Source of the DNA: an uncultured Clostridium sp.
Lineage (GTDB): Bacteria > Bacillota > Clostridia > Peptostreptococcales > Peptostreptococcaceae
Direction: 5' to 3'
Length of the DNA stretch: 14,236 bases
Assembly (NCBI GenBank): GCA_900539645.1
Contig: UQCY01000040.1
Span: forward strand, 1-14,236
The translations under genes and the position numbers were made by a program. Below the pieces are notes generated by a model, which worked only from the letters and a program-made list of their open reading frames with translations, did not search any database and was not told where the DNA came from. Every line of letters starts with the position of its first letter. Position 1 is the stretch's first letter. This document shows, piece by piece, positions 8,086 to 14,236 of this stretch.

Positions 8086-8691
8086 CTATTTCATAAGTAT
8101 TAAATTCATCGCTTCTGTTCTAGTAGCTATATCTTTGGCAAATACTCCTCTAACCGCTGAAGTCACTGTTTTTGACCCTGGTTTTTTAACACCTCTCATA
8201 GTCATACACATATGTTCAGCTTCTATAACAACCATAACCCCATAAGGTCTTAATTCTTCCATTATTATATCCGCTGTTTCTTTTGCGATTCTCTCTTGTA
8301 GCTGTGGTCTTTTAGCTATAGTTTCAACTACTCTAGCCAACTTTGAAAGTCCTGTAAGTCTTCCACCTTTTGGAATATAAACAACATGAGCTTTTCCAAA
8401 GAAAGGTACTAGATGATGTTCACAACAAGAATAGAATGGTATATCCTTAACTATAACCATTTCCTCGTGTGATTCCTCTGGGAAAGTAACTTTTAAATGC
8501 TCTCTTGGATCCTGGAAAATACCACAGAATATCTCTTCATACATTCTAGCAACTCTGTCTGGAGTTTCTTTAAGACCTTCTCTATCTGGATCTTCTCCAA
8601 TAGCTTCTAAAATATCTCTAACAGCTCTTTTTATTTTTTCCTTATCCATTTTTCCTTCTTTTAATTCCACATTTTCTTTTGAATCTAACAT
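8086..8691 (-). CDS. folE: GTP cyclohydrolase I FolE
   Basis: Zinc-dependent GTP cyclohydrolase I, the first step of pterin synthesis (GTP to 7,8-dihydroneopterin triphosphate); 201 residues. Zinc ligands are visible as Cys90 and His93 in [17 protein letters not shown] and Cys162 in [34 protein letters not shown] (111-130) and [10 protein letters not shown] (132-141) are also typical. A start at 8691 has AAGGAAG eight bases upstream. An internal Met at residue 15 with GAAGGA close by is a weaker alternative that would remove a charged N-terminal extension. Stop and folP start are 13 nt apart, and the upstream nucleotidyltransferase gene ends 19 nt before, so all appear to be one operon. Confidence 0.97.
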   Translation of the reverse strand: MLDSKENVELKEGKMDKEKIKRAVRDILEAIGEDPDREGLKETPDRVARMYEEIFCGIFQDPREHLKVTFPEESHEEMVIVKDIPFYSCCEHHLVPFFGKAHVVYIPKGGRLTGLSKLARVVETIAKRPQLQERIAKETADIIMEELRPYGVMVVIEAEHMCMTMRGVKKPGSKTVTSAVRGVFAKDIATRTEAMNLILMK

Positions 8692-8710
8692 TTAAAACAC
8701 TTCCTTTTTA

Positions 8711-9091
8711 TTAGTTTTTATTTATTTTTTCATACATTATTTTACATTTTTCAATGATATCCTCAGAAATTTCCTCTCTTTCAAAGACTAATACAGGCTT
8801 AGAAATAGCCTTTACAAAGAATTTTTCTCCTTTTTCTATATATTTATACGCACTTTCTACAGAAAAATAATTGATGTCAAATTCTACACCAAAGTAGTTT
8901 GGAAATTCTCTTATTTGATCAGAAATCTGATTTTTTCTTATAACAAATAAATCTATATCATTTATAGATAATTTTTCGTCAGATAAGTCCTTATACTTTG
9001 CAGAACCTACCAGCATAATAGAGATGTTATTCTCATCACTTTTTAATTTATCTACAACAAAATCAAATGCTTTTTGTTCTTTTTTTCCCAT
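8711..9091 (-). CDS. Small nucleotidyltransferase-fold protein of unknown target
   Basis: A 126-residue protein resembling a minimal DNA-polymerase-beta-type nucleotidyltransferase domain. The helical N-terminus leads into SIMLVGSAKYKDLSDEK, with Gly29-Ser30 as the nucleotide-binding GS motif. Next come NDIDLFVI (Asp45 and Asp47, the DxD metal pair) and VEFDINYFS (Asp72, a candidate third carboxylate). The spacing between GS and DxD is a little longer than usual. No second domain is present. I do not recognise a specific family or substrate; MNT-type antitoxins and orphan nucleotidyltransferases are possible relatives, but no HEPN partner is adjacent. The frame is open to 9139, but ATG 9091 has a strong GGAGGTG five bases upstream and is chosen. 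It precedes folE by only 19 nt, so it is probably the first gene of the folate operon. Confidence 0.75.
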   Translation of the reverse strand: MGKKEQKAFDFVVDKLKSDENNISIMLVGSAKYKDLSDEKLSINDIDLFVIRKNQISDQIREFPNYFGVEFDINYFSVESAYKYIEKGEKFFVKAISKPVLVFEREEISEDIIEKCKIMYEKINKN

Positions 9092-9253
9092 TTTTACACC
9101 TCCTAAATTATATTCTATTTTAGGCAGCACTATATACACTTCTATAAAAAATTTTTATTTCCTCTTTTTATTTTCAATTTTTTTATTTTATTTTTGTTTT
9201 TTTGCTCTCTTCCAATTTTCTATACTTTTCAAATCAAGAATTATACCTTTAAA
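9092..9253 (-). other. A-rich leader upstream of the folate operon
   Basis: The non-coding stretch between the terminator of the MORN gene and the first gene of the folate operon is very A-rich on the minus strand, with an extended run near 9145-9215. A promoter is expected here, and TATAAT-like hexamers occur near 9107-9112 and 9241-9246. Neither has a good -35 partner at 16-18 bp. I see no structured leader such as a tetrahydrofolate riboswitch and no T-box. Confidence 0.4.
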
Positions 9254-9290
9254 TAAAAAAGTAGGGAACCTATATTTAATAAATTCCCTA
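9254..9290 (-). terminator. Rho-independent terminator downstream of the MORN gene
   Basis: On the minus strand TAGGGAA (9284-9290) pairs with TTCCCTA (9262-9268) around a 15-nt AT-rich loop, followed by C and a T6 run (plus-strand A-run 9255-9260). Confidence 0.8.
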
Positions 9291-9325
9291 TTTCTTTTAT
9301 TATTTAACATTTTTATTTTTCTTTA

Positions 9326-10537
9326 TTATTCTCTGCTTGAGAAAACTTCTTCAAAAGACATTCCAAAAATTACTGGCTTGTCATTTTCCCAAGTTCCACT
9401 GTATAGTATATCTCCATCCTCATCATAGAAAGTTCCTTCTCCATGTTTTCTTCCATCTTTGAAATCTCCCTCATAGCTCTTTCCATCTTCCCAGATAAAT
9501 CTTCCTTTTCCATTTATCACATTATTTACCCATTGACCTTCATACACTAGTTTTCCATTTCTATCAAAGCAGCTTCCTCTTCCATTGAATTTTCCCTGTT
9601 TAAATTCACCTATATACATATCTCCATCTTTCCACTGATAGAAACCATATCCATCTTTTCTGCTGTCTTTCCATTCACCAAGATACTCGGAACCACTATT
9701 GTATATCATTCTACCTATACCATTTGCCATTTCTCTTTTGAAATTACCTGTATACTCATCGCCATTAGAGAATTTATAAACACCTTTACCTTCTCTATTA
9801 TTGTTTTTAAACTCTCCAACATATTCATTTTTTGTTTCTCTCTCAGAATAGAAAATATAATTTCCCATTCCATGCATTTTATTATTTATCATCTTTCCTA
9901 TGTATATATCACCATTGGTAAACTCGTAAATTCTTTCCACAGGTTTTACATTTTTTCCATCTGGATTAGGTGTATATGCATCGACTTCCATATCCATTCC
10001 ATATTCTCTTTCCGGCTCTAATTCATCGTCATAATCATCGTATTCTTCATATTCTTCATCGCCAATATTTTCTATATTATTATCTAAATCATCTAAATAA
10101 AGAAGATCATCATCTAAAAGTTCTTCATCGTATTCTATATCTTCATCTAAACTATTGTCTAATATATCTATATCATCCCAGAACTCATCCTGCGTTTCGT
10201 CCTTTAAAAGACTCAAAGCTTTTACTACATCCTCAGCGTTCATTCCATAGTCATCATCTACATCTATATCTACTTCTTCATATATACTTTCTTCAACCTC
10301 ATCTGCTTTATCTATATAAAACTCAGATTTTTTGAAATATTCTTTTTCTATTTCCTCTTCTTCCTCATAAGTTCTTCTCCGTGTTTCTATTTCATTGACT
10401 TCAAATTCAGTTGCGTATTCTTCTCTTCTTATTAATTTTTCTCTTTTTATTTCAAAATTTCTAACTTTCTTTTCAACTATTGCTATCTCTCTATTATATC
10501 TATTAAATATTTCTTTATATCTTCTAGGCAGATTCAT
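9326..10537 (-). CDS. MORN-repeat protein with acidic central region
   Basis: A 403-residue protein of unknown function in three parts. The first ~75 residues are highly charged (Lys/Arg/Glu) and predicted helical. Residues ~80-185 are extremely rich in Asp and Glu, with several D/E runs, and are probably disordered. From ~212 to the end are seven full MORN repeats of the type Y-x-G-x-[FW]-x(5-6)-G-x-G at about 23-residue spacing (starting near 212, 239, 262, 285, 308, 332, 355), then a partial eighth near 379. MORN repeats form elongated beta-sheet rods, linked to lipid or protein binding in other organisms. There is no signal peptide or membrane span, so it is probably cytoplasmic. The frame opens at a TTG at 10552, but that overlaps the Shine-Dalgarno GGAGG; ATG 10537 is eight bases downstream and is chosen. 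It appears monocistronic, with terminators on both sides. Confidence 0.88.
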   Translation of the reverse strand: MNLPRRYKEIFNRYNREIAIVEKKVRNFEIKREKLIRREEYATEFEVNEIETRRRTYEEEEEIEKEYFKKSEFYIDKADEVEESIYEEVDIDVDDDYGMNAEDVVKALSLLKDETQDEFWDDIDILDNSLDEDIEYDEELLDDDLLYLDDLDNNIENIGDEEYEEYDDYDDELEPEREYGMDMEVDAYTPNPDGKNVKPVERIYEFTNGDIYIGKMINNKMHGMGNYIFYSERETKNEYVGEFKNNNREGKGVYKFSNGDEYTGNFKREMANGIGRMIYNSGSEYLGEWKDSRKDGYGFYQWKDGDMYIGEFKQGKFNGRGSCFDRNGKLVYEGQWVNNVINGKGRFIWEDGKSYEGDFKDGRKHGEGTFYDEDGDILYSGTWENDKPVIFGMSFEEVFSSRE

Positions 10538-10596
10538 AACTTTTCCCTCCAAAGTAAAATGTCTTTATTATATTATTTAAATTACTTTCTTATATT

Positions 10597-10624
10597 ATTA
10601 TAATACTAAATTCTTATATATAAA
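10597..10624 (-). promoter_or_regulatory. Possible sigma-A promoter of the MORN gene
   Basis: On the minus strand a perfect -10 TATAAT (10597-10602) is preceded by a 16-bp spacer and a weak -35 TTTATA (10619-10624, four of six matches). It sits directly after the yitT terminator and about 60 nt before the chosen MORN-gene start. The AT-rich background makes chance matches likely. Confidence 0.4.
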
Positions 10625-10627
10625 AGC

Positions 10628-10664
10628 AAAAAAATAAATCCTCACGCTTTTAACATGAGGATTT
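10628..10664 (-). terminator. Rho-independent terminator downstream of yitT-like gene
   Basis: On the minus strand AAATCCTCATG (10654-10664) pairs with CGTGAGGATTT (10636-10646), eleven pairs with one T-G wobble and a 7-nt loop, followed by A and a T7 run (plus-strand A-run 10628-10634). This is the strongest terminator in the window. Confidence 0.92.
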
Positions 10665-10690
10665 TATTTCCTAAAATATGTATTTTAATT

Positions 10691-11557
10691 TTAAAGATCT
10701 TTTGCTTTGAATCCTCGACCTTTTACCTCTGTAATATCATTTACAGAAATAAACGCCTTATTATCGCAGCTAAGAGAAATTTCTTTTATCTGAGGAATTT
10801 CACTTGTAGAAACTATAGTGTATATTATTTTTTTCTTCTGATGAGTATATGCACCTTCCGCTTCAAGGAATGTAACACCTCTTACTAATTTTTTCATTAT
10901 TATCTCAGAGATTTCTTCAGCTTTATCAGATACAACCATAACAGCTTTCTGTGAGTTCATCGCATCTTTTACGAAGTTCATAGCTGTTGCATTCATAAAT
11001 ATATCTATTAGTGTATAAAGCGCTAAGTCTAATCCAAATAAGAAACTTCCTATAAATACTATTACTGCATTTATCGCCATAGCAGTATCTTTTATCTCTA
11101 TATTCTTTTTAACCTTTAAAATAGCTGCTATTATATCAGTTCCTCCAGTAGATGCTCTTGCTCTAAACACAAGTCCAACACCTGCTCCTGATAATAATCC
11201 CCCGTATATAGCCTGAAGAATTATATCATTTATTGATATAAACTGTGATATATCAGATGTTACACCTAATAAAAATGAAAATATCGCCATATTGATAAGA
11301 CTCAATATACAGAATTCTTTTTCAAGATATATAAAACCTAGTATAAACACCGGTATGTTTACTACAAATGTTAAGAACCCTATATTCATCCCTGTAAGGT
11401 AGTTTATCGCAGTTGATATCCCTGTAGCTCCTCCACTTAGAAGTCCTGCAGGTCTTAAAAATCCATTTACTCCTATAGATGTTATCAACATTCCTACTAT
11501 CATTGTTAAAAGTCTTAAACTAGGATGCTCTTTTAGAGTATCTTTTACTTCACTCAT
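10691..11557 (-). CDS. YitT/DUF2179-family membrane protein
   Basis: A 288-residue member of the YitT (DUF161 plus DUF2179) family, multi-pass membrane proteins widespread in Firmicutes with no firmly established transport substrate. Hydrophobic segments lie near residues 15-34, 60-78, 83-100, 112-132 and 159-183. Family signatures visible are NGFLRPAGLLSGGATGIS (31-48), GGLLSGAGVGLVFRARASTGGTDI (119-142) and the YTLIDIFMN segment (181-189). The soluble C-terminal DUF2179 domain (~203-278) includes AVMVVSDKAEEIS, RGVTFLEAEGAYT and the closing NDITEVKGRGFK. It begins with ATG six bases after AAGGGAG. It has its own promoter and terminator and is probably monocistronic. All five glutamine codons are CAG. 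Confidence 0.93.
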   Translation of the reverse strand: MSEVKDTLKEHPSLRLLTMIVGMLITSIGVNGFLRPAGLLSGGATGISTAINYLTGMNIGFLTFVVNIPVFILGFIYLEKEFCILSLINMAIFSFLLGVTSDISQFISINDIILQAIYGGLLSGAGVGLVFRARASTGGTDIIAAILKVKKNIEIKDTAMAINAVIVFIGSFLFGLDLALYTLIDIFMNATAMNFVKDAMNSQKAVMVVSDKAEEISEIIMKKLVRGVTFLEAEGAYTHQKKKIIYTIVSTSEIPQIKEISLSCDNKAFISVNDITEVKGRGFKAKDL

Positions 11558-11641
11558 TTTTTTCTCCCTTCAATTCCCTCAATTTAATAATTTTCTACTA
11601 ATACTTTACTATAAATCAGTCTTTCCTGACTTCACATATAT

Positions 11642-11669
11642 ATTATAATCAAATTTTTATTATTGTCTA
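11642..11669 (-). promoter_or_regulatory. Probable sigma-A promoter of yitT-like gene
   Basis: On the minus strand -35 TAGACA (11664-11669, five of six matches) is followed by a 16-bp spacer and a perfect -10 TATAAT (11642-11647). Transcription would begin near 11635, leaving a leader of about 78 nt before the ATG. Confidence 0.65.
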
Positions 11670-11671
11670 GT

Positions 11672-11694
11672 CTAAAAAATCTATACTTTTTTAG
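11672..11694. repeat. Inverted repeat upstream of the yitT-like promoter
   Basis: CTAAAAAA (11672-11679) and TTTTTTAG (11687-11694) form a perfect 8-bp inverted repeat around 7 nt, just upstream of the -35 box. It could be an operator or a chance feature of AT-rich DNA. Confidence 0.35.
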
Positions 11695-11835
11695 CAATTA
11701 GGGCATTTTTTACTTTGTTTATTACATAATTTATATTTTTCTATTAAATTAATGAATTTTATTTTTCACATCTTGCAATTTTTCGCCCTTATTTTTGTCG
11801 TTATACAGTTTTATTGAAATTATTTCTAGTAGCTT

Positions 11836-11854
11836 TTCAATTTTATAAATTGAA
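11836..11854. repeat. Short palindrome in the lrgB-yitT gap
   Basis: TTCAATTT and AAATTGAA form a perfect 8-bp inverted repeat around TAT. It lies about 90 nt downstream of lrgB. Without a clean T-run it is at best a weak terminator for lrgAB. Confidence 0.4.
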
Positions 11855-11941
11855 GGTAAATTTAATTATCTTAAAAATTTTTTATTTTTCTTCCTAAAAA
11901 AATTTTTATTTTTCTATTTTACAGTAATACTCATACAAATT

Positions 11942-12631
11942 TTATAAGAATTTTATTAAAATAGGAATCAATATGACTGTAAGTGTTCCCGATATTCCTA
12001 TTGATAATCCACTCATAGCACCTTCAACCTCACCCATTTCTATGGCTTTTGTTGTTCCAAGCGCATGTGATGCCGTACCAAGAGCTATTCCTCTAGCTAT
12101 AGGATGCTTGATTCCACCTATTTTAAATACTAGTGGAGATATTATAGCACCTAATATTCCTGTACAAATTATCGCAACAACTGTTATCGCTTCTACACCA
12201 CCAAGAGAATTTGTAAGAGATATACCCATTGGAGTAGTTATAGATTTTGGTATAAGTGAGTTTAAAAGAGATGAATCTGCATTTAAAGCTCCTCCAAGTA
12301 TTTTTATAGATATAAAAGATACTAAAACCCCTGCTGTTATACCAATTATTATCTCCATCATATTTTCTTTGAAGAGTTCAAACTGTTTATAAAGTGGTAC
12401 TGCTAGTACGACTGTTACTGGAGATAAAAAAAAGTTTATACTATCTCCACCTATCTTATATGCTTCATAAGGTATTTTTGTAATACTTAAAAACGCTATT
12501 ATACATATGATTGCTATTAATAGCGGATTAAATATAGGATTTCCTGTTTTACGCTGAATATATCTTCCAAGATTATAAAAAATTATAGTCAATAGAAGTC
12601 CAAATATCGGCGTCTGTGTTATATCATACAT
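11942..12631 (-). CDS. lrgB: LrgB-family membrane protein
   Basis: A 229-residue polytopic membrane protein of the LrgB/CidB family, paired with LrgA. First described as antiholin-like modulators of murein hydrolase activity and lysis, LrgAB homologues in B. subtilis (PftAB) and streptococci have been shown to take part in pyruvate uptake. Signatures visible are FFLSPVTVVLAVPLYKQFEL (67-86), the conserved LIPKSITTPMGISLTNSLGG segment (about 125-144), GILGAIISP and IARGIALGTASHALGTTKAI (about 178-197). About seven hydrophobic segments fill the length. It overlaps lrgA by 8 bp, indicating translational coupling. AAAGGA lies upstream inside lrgA, somewhat far from the ATG. Confidence 0.95.
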   Translation of the reverse strand: MYDITQTPIFGLLLTIIFYNLGRYIQRKTGNPIFNPLLIAIICIIAFLSITKIPYEAYKIGGDSINFFLSPVTVVLAVPLYKQFELFKENMMEIIIGITAGVLVSFISIKILGGALNADSSLLNSLIPKSITTPMGISLTNSLGGVEAITVVAIICTGILGAIISPLVFKIGGIKHPIARGIALGTASHALGTTKAIEMGEVEGAMSGLSIGISGTLTVILIPILIKFL

Positions 12632-12992
12632 TAGATTTCTTTTCCTTTCTTTTCATCATTATTTCCACCACAATCCCTGTAAACCACATAACTATTGCTG
12701 TAGTTACAAATATCGCTAAAACTAGAAGTATTATATTTTGCTTTATAAGATCCATAGATTTTATAAGCGATACTCCAGCTGGTACGAAGAACAATGCCAT
12801 ATTATCTAAAAAGAAACCAGATATACTGTCTATGCTCTCTATGCTTATAATTTTAAATTGAAGCATTAAAAATAACAGAATCATACCAATTATACTTCCT
12901 GGAATTAAGACAAAACTAGATATCATAGAACTTATATACTCTCCTACTGCCCAAATTCCAAGAATGATTGCTAACTGATTAAATACTTTCAT
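12624..12992 (-). CDS. lrgA: LrgA-family (holin-like/pyruvate transport) membrane protein
   Basis: A 122-residue protein of the CidA/LrgA family with four predicted membrane helices (about residues 5-27, 29-46, 61-80 and 85-108) and a basic tail KRKEKK. Conserved features are the IPGSIIGMILLFLML segment (30-44) and the ALFFVPAGVSLI motif (66-77). It is the first gene of lrgAB. GGAGG lies eight bases before the ATG, and a probable promoter with a palindromic spacer is just upstream. In relatives this operon is controlled by LytST or CcpA; no such gene is in the window. Confidence 0.94.
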   Translation of the reverse strand: MKVFNQLAIILGIWAVGEYISSMISSFVLIPGSIIGMILLFLMLQFKIISIESIDSISGFFLDNMALFFVPAGVSLIKSMDLIKQNIILLVLAIFVTTAIVMWFTGIVVEIMMKRKEKKSNV

Positions 12993-13018
12993 TAATCATT
13001 CCTCCTTTCCCCTCAACT

Positions 13019-13048
13019 AAAATACCATATATTGTATACAATAGTCAA
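13019..13048 (-). promoter_or_regulatory. Probable lrgAB promoter
   Basis: On the minus strand -35 TTGACT (13043-13048, five of six matches) is followed by an 18-bp spacer and -10 TATTTT (13019-13024). Shifting the -10 by one base gives a 17-bp spacer. The start site would fall near 13012, about 20 nt before the lrgA ATG. The spacer contains a perfect 12-bp palindrome. Confidence 0.6.
13031..13042. promoter_or_regulatory. Candidate operator palindrome in the lrgAB promoter
   Basis: ATTGTATACAAT is a perfect 12-bp palindrome directly adjoining the -35 box and filling most of the spacer, the position of a typical repressor site. The GTATAC core is reminiscent of GntR-type operators, but the regulator cannot be named from sequence. 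Confidence 0.45.
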
Positions 13049-13060
13049 AGATATATTAAT

Positions 13061-13072
13061 TACAACATTGTA
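13061..13072. promoter_or_regulatory. Second inverted repeat upstream of lrgAB
   Basis: TACAA-CA-TTGTA is a perfect 5-bp inverted repeat whose centre is 30 bp from that of the promoter palindrome. It uses the same five-base arms in the opposite order. It lies upstream of the -35, between lrgA and the aldehyde dehydrogenase gene. Confidence 0.3.
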
Positions 13073-13093
13073 TTCTTTTTCTTTTGCTAAATG

Positions 13094-14236
13094 TTACAAT
13101 ATATTAAACACTTTTTTTATTAAGTTTAGTTTCTTTTTATTAAACGGTGGATATTTCATACTTATATCCGCAAATTTTTTAGATTTTACAACAGATTTCT
13201 TATGACTAAATGCATCAAAGCTAGCTTTTCCATGATAATTACCAAGACCACTCATTCCTATTCCACCAAATGGAAGTCCCTCAGATGTACAATGGATTAT
13301 AGTATCGTTTACACATCCTCCACCAAAAGATACCTTTTCTATTATTTCTTTTTCAAATGAGCTATCATCGGTAAATAGATACAATGCTAAAGGATTTTTA
13401 TTTTTATCTATTATTTCAAATATCTCACTTTTACTTTTGTAGACAATTATAGGAATTATAGGTCCAAATATTTCCTCTTGCATTATTTTTTCATCCATAC
13501 TAGATACTTCTAATATAGTTGGCTCTATCTTTAAACTTTCCTCATCATATTTTCCACCAAATATAAGTCTTTTCCCCTCGATTAAATTTAGTATTCTATC
13601 AAAATTCTTTTTATTTATTATCTTAGGATAGTCATCTGACTCAATTGGATTTTCTCCATAAAATTCCTTTATATAGTGTATTAACTTATCTCTAAGTTCT
13701 AAAAATACAAGTCTATCCGCTATTATATAGTCTGGTGCAACACATGTTTGTCCAGCATTCATAAATTTTCCCCACACTATTTTTTTAGCTGCATTATCTA
13801 AATCTGCCTTCCTATCAATTATACAAGGGCTTTTCCCACCAAGTTCTAACACACAAGGTATCAATCTTCTACCAGCTGATTCTGCAACAGATGCACCTAT
13901 TTTAGGATTTCCTGTATAGAATATAAAATCTATATCAGATTCAATTAAATTTATTGCCTCATCTGCTTCCCCAGAAAATACCGCAATATACTCCTCATCA
14001 AATATTTCTTCTATTATTTCCCTAACTATGCCAGATGTAAATGAAGATATTTCTGAAAGTTTTAATATGCTAGTATTTCCCGCTGCTATACTTCCTATAA
14101 GCGGCATAAGAGCAAGCTGAAACGGATAATTCCAAGGAGATAGTATTAAGCAAACTCCATATGGTTGATTGTAGATTCTATTATCTGAAAATGGATTCAT
14201 AATAGATGCTCTAACTTTTTTAGGTTTTGACCACTT
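13094..14236 (-). CDS. Class-3-type aldehyde dehydrogenase, 5' end cut by window edge
   Basis: NAD(P)-dependent aldehyde dehydrogenase of the class 3 (ALDH3/YwdH-like) group, oxidising aldehydes to acids; the actual substrate is unknown. The frame is open to the right edge. The 12 codons before the Met at 14200 read K-W-S-K-P-K-K-V, the usual class 3 sequence before this point, so that Met is internal and about 75-80 N-terminal residues are missing. Counting from that Met: SPWNYPF (21-27, catalytic Asn24), cofactor-site K-L-S-E (47-50), YTGNPKIG (95-102), LELGGKSP (118-125, catalytic Glu119), NAGQTC (148-153, nucleophile Cys153), EEIFGPIIP, and GGIGMSGLGNYHG near the end. The cofactor-site motif has Leu where Pro is usual; otherwise the enzyme looks intact. 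Three of four glutamines are CAA. No clear terminator follows it before lrgA. Confidence 0.95.
   Translation of the reverse strand, partial: KWSKPKKVRASIMNPFSDNRIYNQPYGVCLILSPWNYPFQLALMPLIGSIAAGNTSILKLSEISSFTSGIVREIIEEIFDEEYIAVFSGEADEAINLIESDIDFIFYTGNPKIGASVAESAGRRLIPCVLELGGKSPCIIDRKADLDNAAKKIVWGKFMNAGQTCVAPDYIIADRLVFLELRDKLIHYIKEFYGENPIESDDYPKIINKKNFDRILNLIEGKRLIFGGKYDEESLKIEPTILEVSSMDEKIMQEEIFGPIIPIIVYKSKSEIFEIIDKNKNPLALYLFTDDSSFEKEIIEKVSFGGGCVNDTIIHCTSEGLPFGGIGMSGLGNYHGKASFDAFSHKKSVVKSKKFADISMKYPPFNKKKLNLIKKVFNIL

Larger units (their letters stand above)
11670..11941. other. Gene-free AT-rich gap between lrgB and the yitT-like promoter
   Basis: This is part of the longest stretch without a gene (11558-11941). 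I find no convincing reading frame with a ribosome binding site, no RNA gene and no strong terminator. It contains two AT-rich inverted repeats (listed separately) and, at 11873-11915, two adjacent imperfect copies of an A5-7/T5-6/ATTTTTCT pattern. The end of the lrgAB transcript should fall in this region. Confidence 0.6.

Noticed and set aside
8711..9091. HEPN/MNT toxin-antitoxin pair.
   Set aside because: The nucleotidyltransferase-fold gene is present, but no adjacent small helical HEPN-type gene is found; the neighbours are folE and a terminated MORN gene.
9092..9253. A tetrahydrofolate riboswitch ahead of the folate operon.
   Set aside because: The leader is A-rich with no G/C-containing paired elements or conserved riboswitch segments.
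9970..10335. His/Leu/Tyr-rich plus-strand frame opposite the acidic part of the MORN gene.
   Set aside because: Its unusual composition is the direct complement of GAT/GAA repeats encoding Asp/Glu. It has no start signal and no family resemblance.
11973..12392. Long open frame on the plus strand opposite lrgB (about 139 codons).
   Set aside because: It lies wholly inside lrgB on the other strand, has no ribosome binding site, and its hydrophobic Ile/Pro-rich composition is what a mirrored membrane-protein gene produces.

Overview
The window is AT-rich DNA from a low-GC Gram-positive bacterium, most likely a clostridium. The dnaG-rpoD-trmK-nif3 neighbourhood is typical of Firmicutes, ribosome binding sites are strong AGGAGG/AAGGAG types, and the codons are A/T-ending. 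Protein similarity as I remember it suggests Peptostreptococcaceae, but I cannot confirm family or genus. All genes run on the minus strand except a truncated membrane-protein gene at the left edge. I see no rRNA, tRNA, CRISPR array, insertion sequence or prophage gene.

Layout from left to right. At 3-794 (+) is the end of a DUF1648/DUF5808 membrane protein. It converges on the minus-strand block and shares a bidirectional terminator with it. At 865-5505 (-) is the housekeeping block, transcribed dnaG, rpoD, then (after a terminator) trmK and nif3. A near-consensus sigma-A promoter lies upstream of dnaG. At 5621-9091 (-) is a folate operon transcribed as a small nucleotidyltransferase-fold gene, folE, folP, folB, and a fused folK-DAHP synthase gene. 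At 9326-10537 (-) is a MORN-repeat protein with a very acidic middle section, and at 10691-11557 (-) a YitT-type membrane protein. After a gene-free AT-rich gap come lrgA and lrgB (11942-12992, -), and then a class-3-type aldehyde dehydrogenase that runs off the right edge.

The folate genes supply the pterin half of folate. FolE makes dihydroneopterin triphosphate, FolB makes hydroxymethyl-dihydropterin, FolK pyrophosphorylates it, and FolP joins it to p-aminobenzoate. The last gene also carries a complete DAHP synthase, the first enzyme of the shikimate pathway that leads to chorismate and thus to p-aminobenzoate. One polypeptide therefore holds a late pterin-branch step and the entry step of the pABA branch. 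This fusion is the most notable feature of the window.

Other points worth a look are an unidentified nucleotidyltransferase-fold gene heading the folate operon, the MORN/acidic protein, a perfect palindrome filling the spacer of the likely lrgAB promoter, and a sharp split in glutamine codon choice between the housekeeping genes and the genes at the two window edges. Several start codons were moved inward from the longest reading frame on the basis of ribosome binding sites: nif3, dnaG, folB, the nucleotidyltransferase and the MORN protein.
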